32,915 nt of DNA from Candidatus Aenigmatarchaeota archaeon (GCA_017609225.1 JAFCEK010000003.1:1-32915); one strand, 5' to 3'. Positions 1-8,357 are shown, numbered from the stretch's first letter. The notes: generated by a model not told the origin, from the sequence alone. Numbers and translations: made by a program.

Positions 1-44
1 CTCTTAACTGAGCAGGGAAAGAGCTTTCCCACGAAGAACGTATA

Positions 45-105
45 AAACGCCTTAAAGAAGCAGGGATTCCAACAAGGATTGAGAGCAAGAGAGAATAAAT
101 TTTGC
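45..105 (+). repeat. Repeat family A, copy A0 (divergent)
   Basis: AAACGCCTTAAAGAAGCAGGGATTCCAACAAGGATTGAGAGCAAGAGAGAATAAATTTTGC; aligns over its length with A1 at 793. Confidence 0.55.
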
Positions 106-114
106 TCCAAAATA

Positions 115-735
115 CTAAAAAATCATCCAGAGCCATCCAATCTGAAATAATCCTAATTGTGCGAGCCATATAATAAGGTTGTTTGTGGAATGTGCTATCC
201 ATGCGGGGAGTAGGTTTTTCTGGTTTCTTTTATTGGAAGTATAGAAAAAAAGTGCATAAGAACTGCCATTGATAAAGTTGGGTATATTTATTCTCATATG
301 AAAAAGCATAAACAGAACAGATTGGATTAACAGGCCTGAAAGCAGTATTGAGATATAAGTGGGGTGTGACCTTTTCTTATTTTTTGCAAATGTCATGAAA
401 CTTCCAAAAAACATGCCCCGAAAGATCATTTCCTCCATAAGAGGTTGGATTACTACCATCAGTGGAAATATAATAATGGCTGTTGTTAAATCTATTTGAG
501 ATTCTCCAAGAAATGGATAGATTCCGTTCAGAAGGAAGATAACTAAAAAGGGAAAGAGAATTGTCCTGATGGGGTTTCCTAGAAAAATGCTGTATCTGAA
601 AACCCATTTCTTAAGTTTGTTCTGCCTTTTTCTTGGGATTTTTTGCTGATTTTTCTTAGCCCAAAAAAGAAACATTAGGAATAAAATTACAATAATATAT
701 TGAATAGTAAGTTCTAAAAGGTTCATAATCACCAT
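115..735 (-). CDS. CPBP family intramembrane metalloprotease
   Basis: 206 aa multi-TM protein with EExxxR (MEEMIFRG), FHMR and AHSTNN motifs typical of CPBP/Abi proteases. Confidence 0.8.
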   Translation of the reverse strand: MVIMNLLELTIQYIIVILFLMFLFWAKKNQQKIPRKRQNKLKKWVFRYSIFLGNPIRTILFPFLVIFLLNGIYPFLGESQIDLTTAIIIFPLMVVIQPLMEEMIFRGMFFGSFMTFAKNKKRSHPTYISILLSGLLIQSVLFMLFHMRINIPNFINGSSYALFFYTSNKRNQKNLLPAWIAHSTNNLIIWLAQLGLFQIGWLWMIF

Positions 736-792
736 AAAATTAATTATTTATATAAATAAAATAGAGCCAGGTTTTTGTTGTGACCAGCCTCA

Positions 793-853
793 AAACGCCT
801 CCTAAAAGCAAAAATTCCCAAAGGATTGGAGGCAAGAAGGAATAAATTTTATA
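793..853 (+). repeat. Repeat family A, copy A1
   Basis: AAACGCCTCCTAAAAGCAAAAATTCCCAAAGGATTGGAGGCAAGAAGGAATAAATTTTATA; shares AATTCCCAAAGGATTG with A2/A3 and its 3' half with A0. Confidence 0.7.
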
Positions 854-886
854 AACCTAACTGATGTATAATAAAACAATATGTTC

Positions 887-926
887 CCCAGTCTTGCTCC
901 AGGGCTTGTCCCTGGGCGACACTGGG
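887..926. repeat. Nested inverted repeat (hairpin) immediately 3' of the NYN gene; possible transcription terminator or structured RNA
   Basis: CCCAGT-n6-CCAGGG-n5-CCCTGG-n5-ACTGGG; two nested 6 bp stems ending 2 bp from the NYN stop. Confidence 0.55.
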
Positions 927-927
927 T

Positions 928-1520
928 TTATGGTTCTCGTTTATTCTTGGTTTCCCTTAGGCACTCATGAATATAATCATCCAGTCTGATGGATCTGTCA
1001 CAAACCTGCTGAAGGTAATAAGATCCGCTTATTTTGAGATATGCGTTTTCTACTTTCTTTCCCAGCTTTTGGACTTTCCGTATTGCAGGAACGAAATCGC
1101 CATCACCACTTAGAATTATTGCAGTATCATATGCATCTTCATAAGCCATTGAAACAAGGTCTGTAGCCAAATATATGTCATCCCCCTTGACTGTGAATGA
1201 TAGTTTTCCTTTCAAATCCTTTGTTTTTCTCATTCTGCATAAAACCACATGAAAACCTGGTATTTTTCTAAGCTCATCAAAGAATTTCTGTTGCTTGAAA
1301 TAAATTTCTTCATTATATCCCCTATCAAGTGGTGCGTTATAGTAATAAACATCTATCAGCAGCCTTTTGTTTAATAATATGTCTATAATCTTCTGAAATC
1401 TATTTCACTATCCTTGAATCCGAATGTATCTTTTAGACTATGATAAAAATTGCTTCCGTCTATGAATATGACAACTCGTTCCCCAGATTCTGATACTTCA
1501 TCTCTCTTTTTATTGGCCAT
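928..1520 (-). pseudogene. NYN/PIN-like (DUF88) nuclease-like protein, split by one frameshift
   Basis: N-terminal part MANKKRDEVSESGERVVIFIDGSNFYHSLKDTFGFKDSEIDF ends in a stop at ~1390; the adjacent frame continues QKIIDILLNKRLLIDVYYYNAPLDRGYNEEIYFKQQKFFDELRKIPGFHVVLCRMRK...ILSGDGDFVPAIRKVQKLGKKV. VIFIDGSNF and SGDGDF are NYN-type motifs. Confidence 0.75.
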
Positions 1521-1575
1521 TTGAAAAATATTATTTTGTGATTAATAAATTAGTTGATATTCAAACACATGCCTG

Positions 1576-1637
1576 AAATGCATCCAAGAAACAAAAAATT
1601 CCCAAAGGATTGTTTAAGAAGGGATGAAAAGGTTTTA
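1576..1637 (+). repeat. Repeat family A, copy A2
   Basis: ATGCATCCAAGAAACAAAAAATTCCCAAAGGATTGTTTAAGAAGGGATGAAAAGGTTTTA, nearly identical to A4. Confidence 0.85.
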
Positions 1638-1700
1638 CAGTTCCCAGGCCATAAGGCATAAAAGTAATCTTTTTAAAGTAAATGGTTTAATTATTAATTG

Positions 1701-1745
1701 AACAGGGCTTGTGGGGATGTCTACCTGTCCAGGACAGGCCGCCCC
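1701..1745. repeat. Inverted repeat / hairpin
   Basis: CCTGTCC-A-GGACAGG (1724-1738) with flanking GGGG...CCCC; shares CAGGGCTTGT with the 887-926 hairpin. Confidence 0.5.
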
Positions 1746-1911
1746 ATGAGATCATGTTCATTTATGGGTTCATATATCCTTTACCAATTTCTGTATTTCC
1801 TTTAAGGATATTTTTCTTGGTTTAACTACCCCTCTTTTCATACATCCTTTCCGCTGGTATCAATTCCAAAAAGCATATATAATTTTGTTGATTTTACTTA
1901 AATTTGATAAT

Positions 1912-1970
1912 AAACTTCCAAGAAACAAAAAATTCCCAAAGGATTGTTTAGGAGGAGAGAATGAATTCTG
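1912..1970 (+). repeat. Repeat family A, copy A3
   Basis: TTCCAAGAAACAAAAAATTCCCAAAGGATTGTTTAGGAGGAGAGAATGAATTCTG; identical to A2 over CCAAGAAACAAAAAATTCCCAAAGGATTGTTTA. Confidence 0.8.
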
Positions 1971-2006
1971 ATTTCTGCAAATCAATTTATATCAGGCTTT
2001 CTTATA

Positions 2007-2348
2007 TTGTTCATGGTTTTAGAAGATATATATCAGATAAAAAGAAAGCTAAGATCCATAGAAAGAATAAAATTTTCAAAACATGCAGAAAAGAAAATTG
2101 AAACAAGAAAAATAAACAAAGAATTTGTGATTAAAAATCTGAGAGATCCAGAAAAATTAAGAAAATTCTCATCTGAACCTGATAAATATCCTGGTGAAAA
2201 ATATGAGCTTTATTTCTATATCAATAAAAGAAAGAGTCTTAAAGTGGTTGTTAGTTTTTTCTGTAAAGATTTAAATGTAGTAACTTCTCATATAATATTA
2301 AACAAAAGGTTAAAATGGGTGGAAAAATGGCGAAAGAAGCGAAAATAG
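2007..2348 (+). CDS. DUF4258-like / RelE-like putative toxin
   Basis: Basic 113 aa protein with RIKFSKHAEKKIETRKINKEFV and C-terminal VVVSFFCKDLNVVTSHII, characteristic of DUF4258; overlaps the next gene. Start may be ATG 2013. Confidence 0.65.
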   Translation: MFMVLEDIYQIKRKLRSIERIKFSKHAEKKIETRKINKEFVIKNLRDPEKLRKFSSEPDKYPGEKYELYFYINKRKSLKVVVSFFCKDLNVVTSHIILNKRLKWVEKWRKKRK

Positions 2349-2656
2349 ACTATGACAAGGAAAACGATATCCTGTATGTGCATACAGGGCAAAATGTGAG
2401 CGATAGTGTGGATTTCGATAATTTTGTTATTGATTACTCTAGAGAAGGAATGATAGTAGGAGTGGAAATAATGAGAGCTTCTGAATTCATAGAAAAATTC
2501 GGATTATCAAAGGAATTTTTGATTAAGGCGGAAAAGGCTTCTTTAAGTGTTATACAAGGCAGAGAGTATGCATTAATAAAAATAACTGTTTTTGCAGTAG
2601 GAAAAATGAAGGAAATAACTGTTCCTTCACCTGTTCCCCAAATGGTTAAAGTTTAG
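2315..2656 (+). CDS. DUF2283 family putative antitoxin
   Basis: IDYDKENDILYVHTGQ...VSDSVDFDNFVIDYSREGMIVGVEIMRASEF is DUF2283-like; likely start MAKEAK at 2327; overlaps the upstream gene. Confidence 0.75.
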   Translation: MGGKMAKEAKIDYDKENDILYVHTGQNVSDSVDFDNFVIDYSREGMIVGVEIMRASEFIEKFGLSKEFLIKAEKASLSVIQGREYALIKITVFAVGKMKEITVPSPVPQMVKV

Positions 2657-2665
2657 CAACCATCC

Positions 2666-2727
2666 AATGCATCCAAGAAACAAAAAATTCCCAAGGGATT
2701 GTTTAGGAAGGGATGAAAAGGTTTTAT
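2666..2727 (+). repeat. Repeat family A, copy A4
   Basis: ATGCATCCAAGAAACAAAAAATTCCCAAGGGATTGTTTAGGAAGGGATGAAAAGGTTTTA. Confidence 0.85.
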
Positions 2728-2776
2728 TAAAGGGATGTTCTAAAAAGAGAAAGACCTTTTCAGATTTTTGATGATT

Positions 2777-3088
2777 TTAAGGTATAAAAGAAACTCTTTC
2801 ACTTATTACAGAAAAGGAATGAATTTTGAAACATGCAGAGAGGCAATTAAAAAATGCAAAAAATTCATAAGAGAAATTAAAAAGCTGATGGGATTGTAAA
2901 TAAGTAGTAGCACCAAATCCTGTAAAGATAAAAATTATAATAGAAATAAGAAAGCAAACTGTGATTAATATTTTTGTAACCATTATCAGTTTGGGGTTTG
3001 TTAATCTGCTCCAGAGTGTATAAAGATTATAAAAAAGCTTCTCTGAATCTGGTTGTGGATATGGAGGTAACTTTTTCTCTTTCTTCAT
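2777..3088 (-). CDS. Small hypothetical membrane protein
   Basis: 103 aa ORF with one strong hydrophobic segment (TKILITVCFLISIIIFIFTGFGA). Confidence 0.4.
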   Translation of the reverse strand: MKKEKKLPPYPQPDSEKLFYNLYTLWSRLTNPKLIMVTKILITVCFLISIIIFIFTGFGATTYLQSHQLFNFSYEFFAFFNCLSACFKIHSFSVISERVSFIP

Positions 3089-3132
3089 ATTATCATGTAG
3101 AAATTGAATTCATTGATATAAAAATAATAGAA

Positions 3133-3678
3133 TCAATTAAGACTAGGTTCTATATATCTGCCCATTGGAAAGTGTTGCGCAGGTTTTTGCCTTCTTCTGA
3201 GCTTGGCAATGTAAATTCCTGAAGGAAGCTGCTCCTCTGCCATATCTATAAATACATTATCACCACATGGTCCATTAAATTCATATTCTCTTTCTTTGCC
3301 GTTTTCATCCTCCAGCACCAGATTTACATTGTTTGGTTTCAATATAGCAATTTTCCAATTCAATGGAATGAGTCCTGTTTTTTCGTCTTCAATTACCGGA
3401 GTGAACATAACTATATCAACTGGTTTGTCTGTCCTATTAGATTTTTTACCTAATATAGCATGAAACGAGTAAGGGTGTTTTACAACGCTTAGTTGTACTG
3501 TTTCAGGATCCCTATAAGCTATATCTTCAAAATATTGGCCACAGTATGCAGCAACCAGTTTGCCAAAATCGAATTCTAGATAAAAATTTTCAATATGTCT
3601 GTCTAATTCTGCTACGATGTTTGCTGCAGCTTTAAGATATGATTTTAACATCTCCTCAGAGGGGAATTCATCTTCCAT
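3133..3678 (-). CDS. Hypothetical protein
   Basis: 181 aa ORF with balanced composition and no overlapping alternative; family not recognised. Confidence 0.6.
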   Translation of the reverse strand: MEDEFPSEEMLKSYLKAAANIVAELDRHIENFYLEFDFGKLVAAYCGQYFEDIAYRDPETVQLSVVKHPYSFHAILGKKSNRTDKPVDIVMFTPVIEDEKTGLIPLNWKIAILKPNNVNLVLEDENGKEREYEFNGPCGDNVFIDMAEEQLPSGIYIAKLRRRQKPAQHFPMGRYIEPSLN

Positions 3679-3768
3679 GATAAAAATTAAAGCGAAAAAT
3701 TTATAAATAGAACATATTTTTATGCTGCTTCAGGAAAAGAATTAAAACCTATTTACAAATATTTTCTT

Positions 3769-4065
3769 ATGGCAGTATCAGTGCTTTTGAATACAGCAGA
3801 GGAGGAAATTCCTGGATACAGGTGGATTGGAACATTTAATCCTTTTTCTCATCTTGATGAAAAAGAGCCGCCGTATTCTGACAGGGATATAAGGAATCTT
3901 ACTGGGAAAAGATGGGATATACCAGCTGAGGATATAATGATAAGGGATTCAAGGATAATGGAAGGGGGGAGGGCTGTTTATGTGCCTGAAAATGCTTCCC
4001 CGAAAAAGCATGAATTATTGCCCAAACATGAATTAGAACAAGAAATAAAACAAAGGAGCGGATAA
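3769..4065 (+). CDS. Hypothetical protein
   Basis: 98 aa ORF with normal composition; family not recognised. Confidence 0.45.
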   Translation: MAVSVLLNTAEEEIPGYRWIGTFNPFSHLDEKEPPYSDRDIRNLTGKRWDIPAEDIMIRDSRIMEGGRAVYVPENASPKKHELLPKHELEQEIKQRSG

Positions 4066-4419
4066 TTAAAATATATCATCAGCATTATAATCTGCTGGTC
4101 TGGGTTTAGTGTTTTTCCATTCAGGCGGCTTCATGTCATGGAGCTGGAGTAATACTGGTGCTGCGGATTCTGTTTTTTCCTGTTTTGTTCTTTCTTTTTG
4201 CCGGAGTTTTCTTGTCTGGTATTCCCGGCATCCCAAATGCCTTCTGGTAAAGCAAACACGCTCGGCTTCAGGCAGCTCAAACTCATAATCTGCTCCATAT
4301 TCTGAGTCAGGGCCGCATTCTCTTCTGAACGGGCAGCGCCATATTCCAATAAATCTGTATATGGGCATAAATCTCAGGATAGTATTGGCATAAAAATTTA
4401 TAAACCTGATTTTCAGCAT
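4066..4419 (-). CDS. Hypothetical Cys-containing small protein
   Basis: 117 aa ORF, probable start at MPIYRFIGIWRC (~4368); scattered Cys (RCPFRREC...RVCFTRRHLGC). Confidence 0.4.
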   Translation of the reverse strand: MLKIRFINFYANTILRFMPIYRFIGIWRCPFRRECGPDSEYGADYEFELPEAERVCFTRRHLGCREYQTRKLRQKERTKQEKTESAAPVLLQLHDMKPPEWKNTKPRPADYNADDIF

Positions 4420-4473
4420 TTCCTGGGATTTGACAGTATCTTATAATTTAAACATACTATACAATTATTAAAT

Positions 4474-5034
4474 ATGGGTAGTCTTGCTCTGGCTGGGGGG
4501 ATTTGCGCAGTGCTGGGGTTTCTGGTTTTTACTGGCTCTGTGCTTGCAGCAGTGTCCTTGAAGCCAGGCTATGATATAGCAAACCAGTTCCTGAGCCAGC
4601 TGGGTGCAGGGGGGCCATCAGCGCCAGTGTTTAACAATGCAGTGATTCTTTCAGGTATTCTGCTGCTTGTTTTCTTTCTGGGGCTGCACAGCTATCTGGG
4701 CACAGGGAAGTTTGGAGTTCTGTTCGGGGTTCTTGCATCGCTTGCGCTTGTGGGTGTTGGTGCTTTCCCTGTTAACAATGCACTGGGAAGCGGGCAGATG
4801 CATAACTATATGTCTTATGCGTTCTTTATTCTTTAAGCAGCAGCTGTTTTCTTTCTTGGCATCAGGATGGCATTAATGCCTGGAGAGAGAATATATGGGT
4901 TCCTTGGGTTTGTTGTGCTGGGGGTTTTCATTTCACTGGGAATCATAGTTTCGCCTGTAATGCAGAAAATCGGGGTGTTTGCGCTTTTGCTGTGGGTTCT
5001 GGTGCTGGGCGTGCATATGATCAGAAACAGGTAA
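4474..5034 (+). pseudogene. DUF998-like multi-TM protein interrupted by an in-frame TAA
   Basis: Frame +1 encodes ...MHNYMSYAFFIL*AAAVFFLGIRMALMPGERIYGFLGFVVLGVFISLGIIVSPVMQKIGVFALLLWVLVLGVHMIRNR*; stop at 4834-4836 and membrane coding resumes in the same frame. Confidence 0.75.
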
Positions 5035-5042
5035 TTATTCTG

Positions 5043-5817
5043 TTAATACCTTGTCATGACTCCGCTTATTCTGCTTTTTCTCAGGCCCTTTTTGAATGCC
5101 AGGATTCCTATTGCAAGAAATACCAGACTAAGCAAAAATCCTGCAAGCATTTCAAGCAATGGTTCTGCTCCTGAAAAGAATGCCCATGCTGTTTATTGCA
5201 TGTGTGGTTGGAAGAATCTGTGACACTGCCTGCATAGGAGCAGGGAGAACAGAGGCAGGATAATAAACCCCTGAAAATATCATTATAACCCCTGTCATTG
5301 TCCAGATAAGAGACATGTATTTTTCGCTCTGTGATATCAGAAGGCTGTCTATCATCAAGCCTATGCCTGTGGCGAATATAAACACAATAAGAAGGTTTGG
5401 TATGAGCCAGAGCCAGGCACTGAACAGGTTAAATCCGAAAACCAGCAGGCCTGCAGCAGCCACAAGGAAGAATGTAAGCACTGAGCTTATCAGACCGAAA
5501 ACAGAATTGCCCAGTATGAAATGCCTTATTCTGGAATTTCCTGCAAAGGAGTGCCTTAGGCAGTTGCTCCATATGTCAAGGGTTATGCCAAAGGTAATTG
5601 CCCTCTGGGATACATCATAAAAATTCCAGGATATCACACCAACCAGAACATAAAGTATTGAGTCAAGGGGTGCTCCCTGGGTTATAAGGAAGAATGCATA
5701 TATGCCTATTGAAAGGAGGCCTATAAAGGGATATACAAAAATCCAGGCAAGTTCACCCGGCCTTCTACTCATTATCTTCCACTGCTTGTAAATATATGAT
5801 GTTGTTTCCTCAAACAT
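5043..5817 (-). pseudogene. ABC-2 type transporter permease with C-terminal frameshift
   Basis: 221 aa ORF ends SMGILFRSRTIA*; the adjacent frame continues FSGAEPLLEMLAGFLLSLVFLAIGILAFKKGLRKSRISGVMTRY*, a typical terminal TM helix. Overlaps the ABC ATPase stop. Confidence 0.75.
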
Positions 5818-6784
5818 TTTCCCTCCAAATCTCTCCTAGCATGTGCCTGGGACCCCTCTGCCCTATCACGCTTAGAAACACATCCTCAAGGCTTGCCTTC
5901 TTTATCTCAAGGTCTTTTATTCTGAATTTTCTGGATTTCAGGGCTTTTGTTATGGAGTTAAGCCTTTTCAGTCCGGAATCCACTGAAATGAAAACCCCGT
6001 CAGTTACAGCAACTCCCTTAACGCCAGGAATACTCCTCAGGAAGCCAATGTTTTCATATCTGTCAAGGTAAAGGTGTATCACATCAGGTATTCTGAGCTT
6101 TCTCTTTATGTCAGATATATCTCCTTCTTCCACTATGTTTCCCCTGTTTATTATGGCTACTCTCCTGCACATCTCTTCAACCTCATACAGGGAATGTGAA
6201 GTCAGTATAACGGTCATATCCCTCTCTTTTATCATATCTATTATGAAATTCCTCACATCTATTGAAACCTCAACATCCAGGCCTGCAGTGGGCTCATCCA
6301 GAAACAAAACCTCAGGCTCGTTTATCAGTGATTTTGCCACTGCAACCTTCTGCCTCATTCCGGTTGAAAGGTCTGAAAAATATTTGTTGCTGAATTTGGA
6401 TATGCCCAGGTTCTTTATCAGATATTCTATTCTTTTCTTCCTTTCCGGGTTCTTTACCCCGTAAAGCCTTCCGTAATATTCCAGTATCTCCCTGGCAGTC
6501 ATATCCCAGTAAAAGAAGCTTCCACCAAAACAGAGTCCTGTTCTTTTTCTTATCTCATCACCGCCCTTCTCTATATCAAGGCCCAGCACCCTGGCTGTGC
6601 CTGAGGTTGGGAGAAGCAGCGTGGATAGTATGTATATGAGGGTTGTTTTCCCTGCCCCGTTTGGTCCCAGAAGACCGAAAATTTCCCCCTTCTTTATTTT
6701 AAGGTCTATGCCTTTCAGCGCCCAGATGCATTTCTTGTCTGATCTGAAGCATTTCTTCAGGTTTGATACCTCTATCGCATTCAT
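5810..6784 (-). CDS. ABC transporter ATP-binding protein
   Basis: Walker A GPNGAGKTT, signature LSTGMRQKVAVA, Walker B VLFLDEPTAGLD. Confidence 0.95.
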   Translation of the reverse strand: MNAIEVSNLKKCFRSDKKCIWALKGIDLKIKKGEIFGLLGPNGAGKTTLIYILSTLLLPTSGTARVLGLDIEKGGDEIRKRTGLCFGGSFFYWDMTAREILEYYGRLYGVKNPERKKRIEYLIKNLGISKFSNKYFSDLSTGMRQKVAVAKSLINEPEVLFLDEPTAGLDVEVSIDVRNFIIDMIKERDMTVILTSHSLYEVEEMCRRVAIINRGNIVEEGDISDIKRKLRIPDVIHLYLDRYENIGFLRSIPGVKGVAVTDGVFISVDSGLKRLNSITKALKSRKFRIKDLEIKKASLEDVFLSVIGQRGPRHMLGEIWRENV

Positions 6785-6831
6785 ATTGCCTCTATTGAAT
6801 ACTTTTAAGTAATCCGGATAATAAAATTATC

Positions 6832-7665
6832 ATGGTGCTGGAGATTGGGTCTGAGCTTTTTTACCAGATAATTTACAGTATTGGCATTGCTGCAGCAGCG
6901 TTTATAGCAACCAGAATAGTTGGCAGGAGCCTGGCAAAGTTTGCGGAGAGGACAAAGCTGGAAGAGCATACTACAAAGCCAATAAACAGGCTGATAAGCG
7001 CAGTAATTTACATAGTTGCGTTTTTGTTTCTGCTCGGGGTATGGGGCCTCAGGGCAGAGCTTACAGGTCTGCTTGCAAGCGCAGGGTTTGCAGGAATTGT
7101 TATAGGGTTTGCAACAAAGGATATTTTTGAGGATTTGCTTTCAGGCATAATGCTGTTCTTTGACAGGCCATTCAAGATAGGACATGTTATAAACATAGGG
7201 GATCTCTGGGGAACAGTGAAGGATATAGGCATAAGGTCCACCAAGATAAGGACATTTGACGGGAAGTTTGTTACTATACCGAACAGCAGGATTGCAAAAT
7301 CCACTGTAACAAATGTTTCTGTGTATGAGGGAAGAAGGCTTGAGCTGGAGGTAGGGGTTGATTATGATACTGATTTAAAAAAGGCAAGAAAGGCGATAGA
7401 GAGGGCAGTGAAAAAACTGCAAAAAGAGGGAAAAATAAGGGAAGAGCCAAAGGAAAAAATACTGCTCAAGGGCTTTGGTGAAAGCAGCATAAATTTCAAG
7501 GTCTTGTTCTGGTACAACCCTGAATACACAAAGGAAAAGGATCTGTGGTTTGCTGAGATAAAGGGTGACCTTATAGAGGAGATAAAAAAGGAGTTTGACA
7601 GGGCAAAAATAAGCATACCCTTTCCGCAGATTACTTTATCAGAAAGAAGGAAAAAGAAGGTTTAG
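6832..7665 (+). CDS. MscS family small-conductance mechanosensitive channel
   Basis: GLLASAGFAGIVIGFATKDIFEDLLSGIMLFFDRPFKIGHVINIGDLWGTVKDIGIRSTKIRTFDGKFVTIPNS. Confidence 0.95.
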   Translation: MVLEIGSELFYQIIYSIGIAAAAFIATRIVGRSLAKFAERTKLEEHTTKPINRLISAVIYIVAFLFLLGVWGLRAELTGLLASAGFAGIVIGFATKDIFEDLLSGIMLFFDRPFKIGHVINIGDLWGTVKDIGIRSTKIRTFDGKFVTIPNSRIAKSTVTNVSVYEGRRLELEVGVDYDTDLKKARKAIERAVKKLQKEGKIREEPKEKILLKGFGESSINFKVLFWYNPEYTKEKDLWFAEIKGDLIEEIKKEFDRAKISIPFPQITLSERRKKKV

Positions 7666-8315
7666 GCCTTTCTGCATTCTTCTGAATATTCGCAGTAGCT
7701 GCACATCCAGCTCATGTGCTTTTTTTCCTTTGCTTCAGGAGGTGGCATTTTTTTCTCGCTCAGGAATTTGTGAAGCATTTCAAACCTTCTGAGTATTTTG
7801 AATGCCTGGGTTTTGCTGTATTTAACCTGGAACTGCCTGGTCTGGAGCGTGTTTTTTTCAACATAGAGTATAAGGCCATGCTTCAGGCCCAGGGCATGCA
7901 GGTAGAACTGCAGCTGCATCACATGGGATGCCTGGGGCTTATCCACCATCTTTATGGATTTTGTGCTTTTTACCTCAACCAGGATTTTCTTCCTGTTTGC
8001 CTTTACAAGCATCAGGTCATCCACCCTTCCTGAAACCAGGAAATCGCTGGCCTGGTACCTCACAGGAAGCTCGCTTCTGAGCAGCTCAACCTCTGGTGTT
8101 TTCTCTGATTTCAGAACCTCCACAATGAAATCATGCAGTATGTCTCCCATCTTGAAAATTTTTATAAGCTCTGGCTCTGCTTCCTTGGGCTGGTTGTATG
8201 AGAGCCACTGCTTCCTGAGGCACTGCCCTATTGCCGAGGGATAGTATCTGCCAATCCTTTTTGGCCATGATTCCCTGTAAATATGCTTGTCGATTAGCTT
8301 GTTGAAATCAATCAT
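7662..8315 (-). CDS. Cas4/RecB-like PD-(D/E)XK nuclease with C-terminal Cys cluster
   Basis: GRVDDLMLV...ILVEVKSTKS and QLQFYLHALG, plus Cys positions at CLRKQW and CSYCEYSEEC. Confidence 0.8.
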   Translation of the reverse strand: MIDFNKLIDKHIYRESWPKRIGRYYPSAIGQCLRKQWLSYNQPKEAEPELIKIFKMGDILHDFIVEVLKSEKTPEVELLRSELPVRYQASDFLVSGRVDDLMLVKANRKKILVEVKSTKSIKMVDKPQASHVMQLQFYLHALGLKHGLILYVEKNTLQTRQFQVKYSKTQAFKILRRFEMLHKFLSEKKMPPPEAKEKKHMSWMCSYCEYSEECRKA

Positions 8316-8357
8316 TGCACCACAGGAATATTTTATTAATTATAGAATAAAAATCTG

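Noticed and set aside
45-2727. Repeat A family as a CRISPR array
   Set aside because: Only five copies, hundreds of bp apart at irregular spacing, with genes between them; no short uniform spacers
4834-4836. In-frame TAA in the DUF998-like gene as stop-codon recoding
   Set aside because: TAA is used as the normal terminator for many other genes in the window; nonsense mutation or sequence error is simpler
5315-6464. Plus-strand ORFs at 5315, 5796 and 6108
   Set aside because: Antisense to the ABC permease and ATPase, without recognisable motifs
7662-8315. Cas4-like gene as evidence for a CRISPR-Cas locus
   Set aside because: No repeats, Cas1, Cas2 or effector genes in the window
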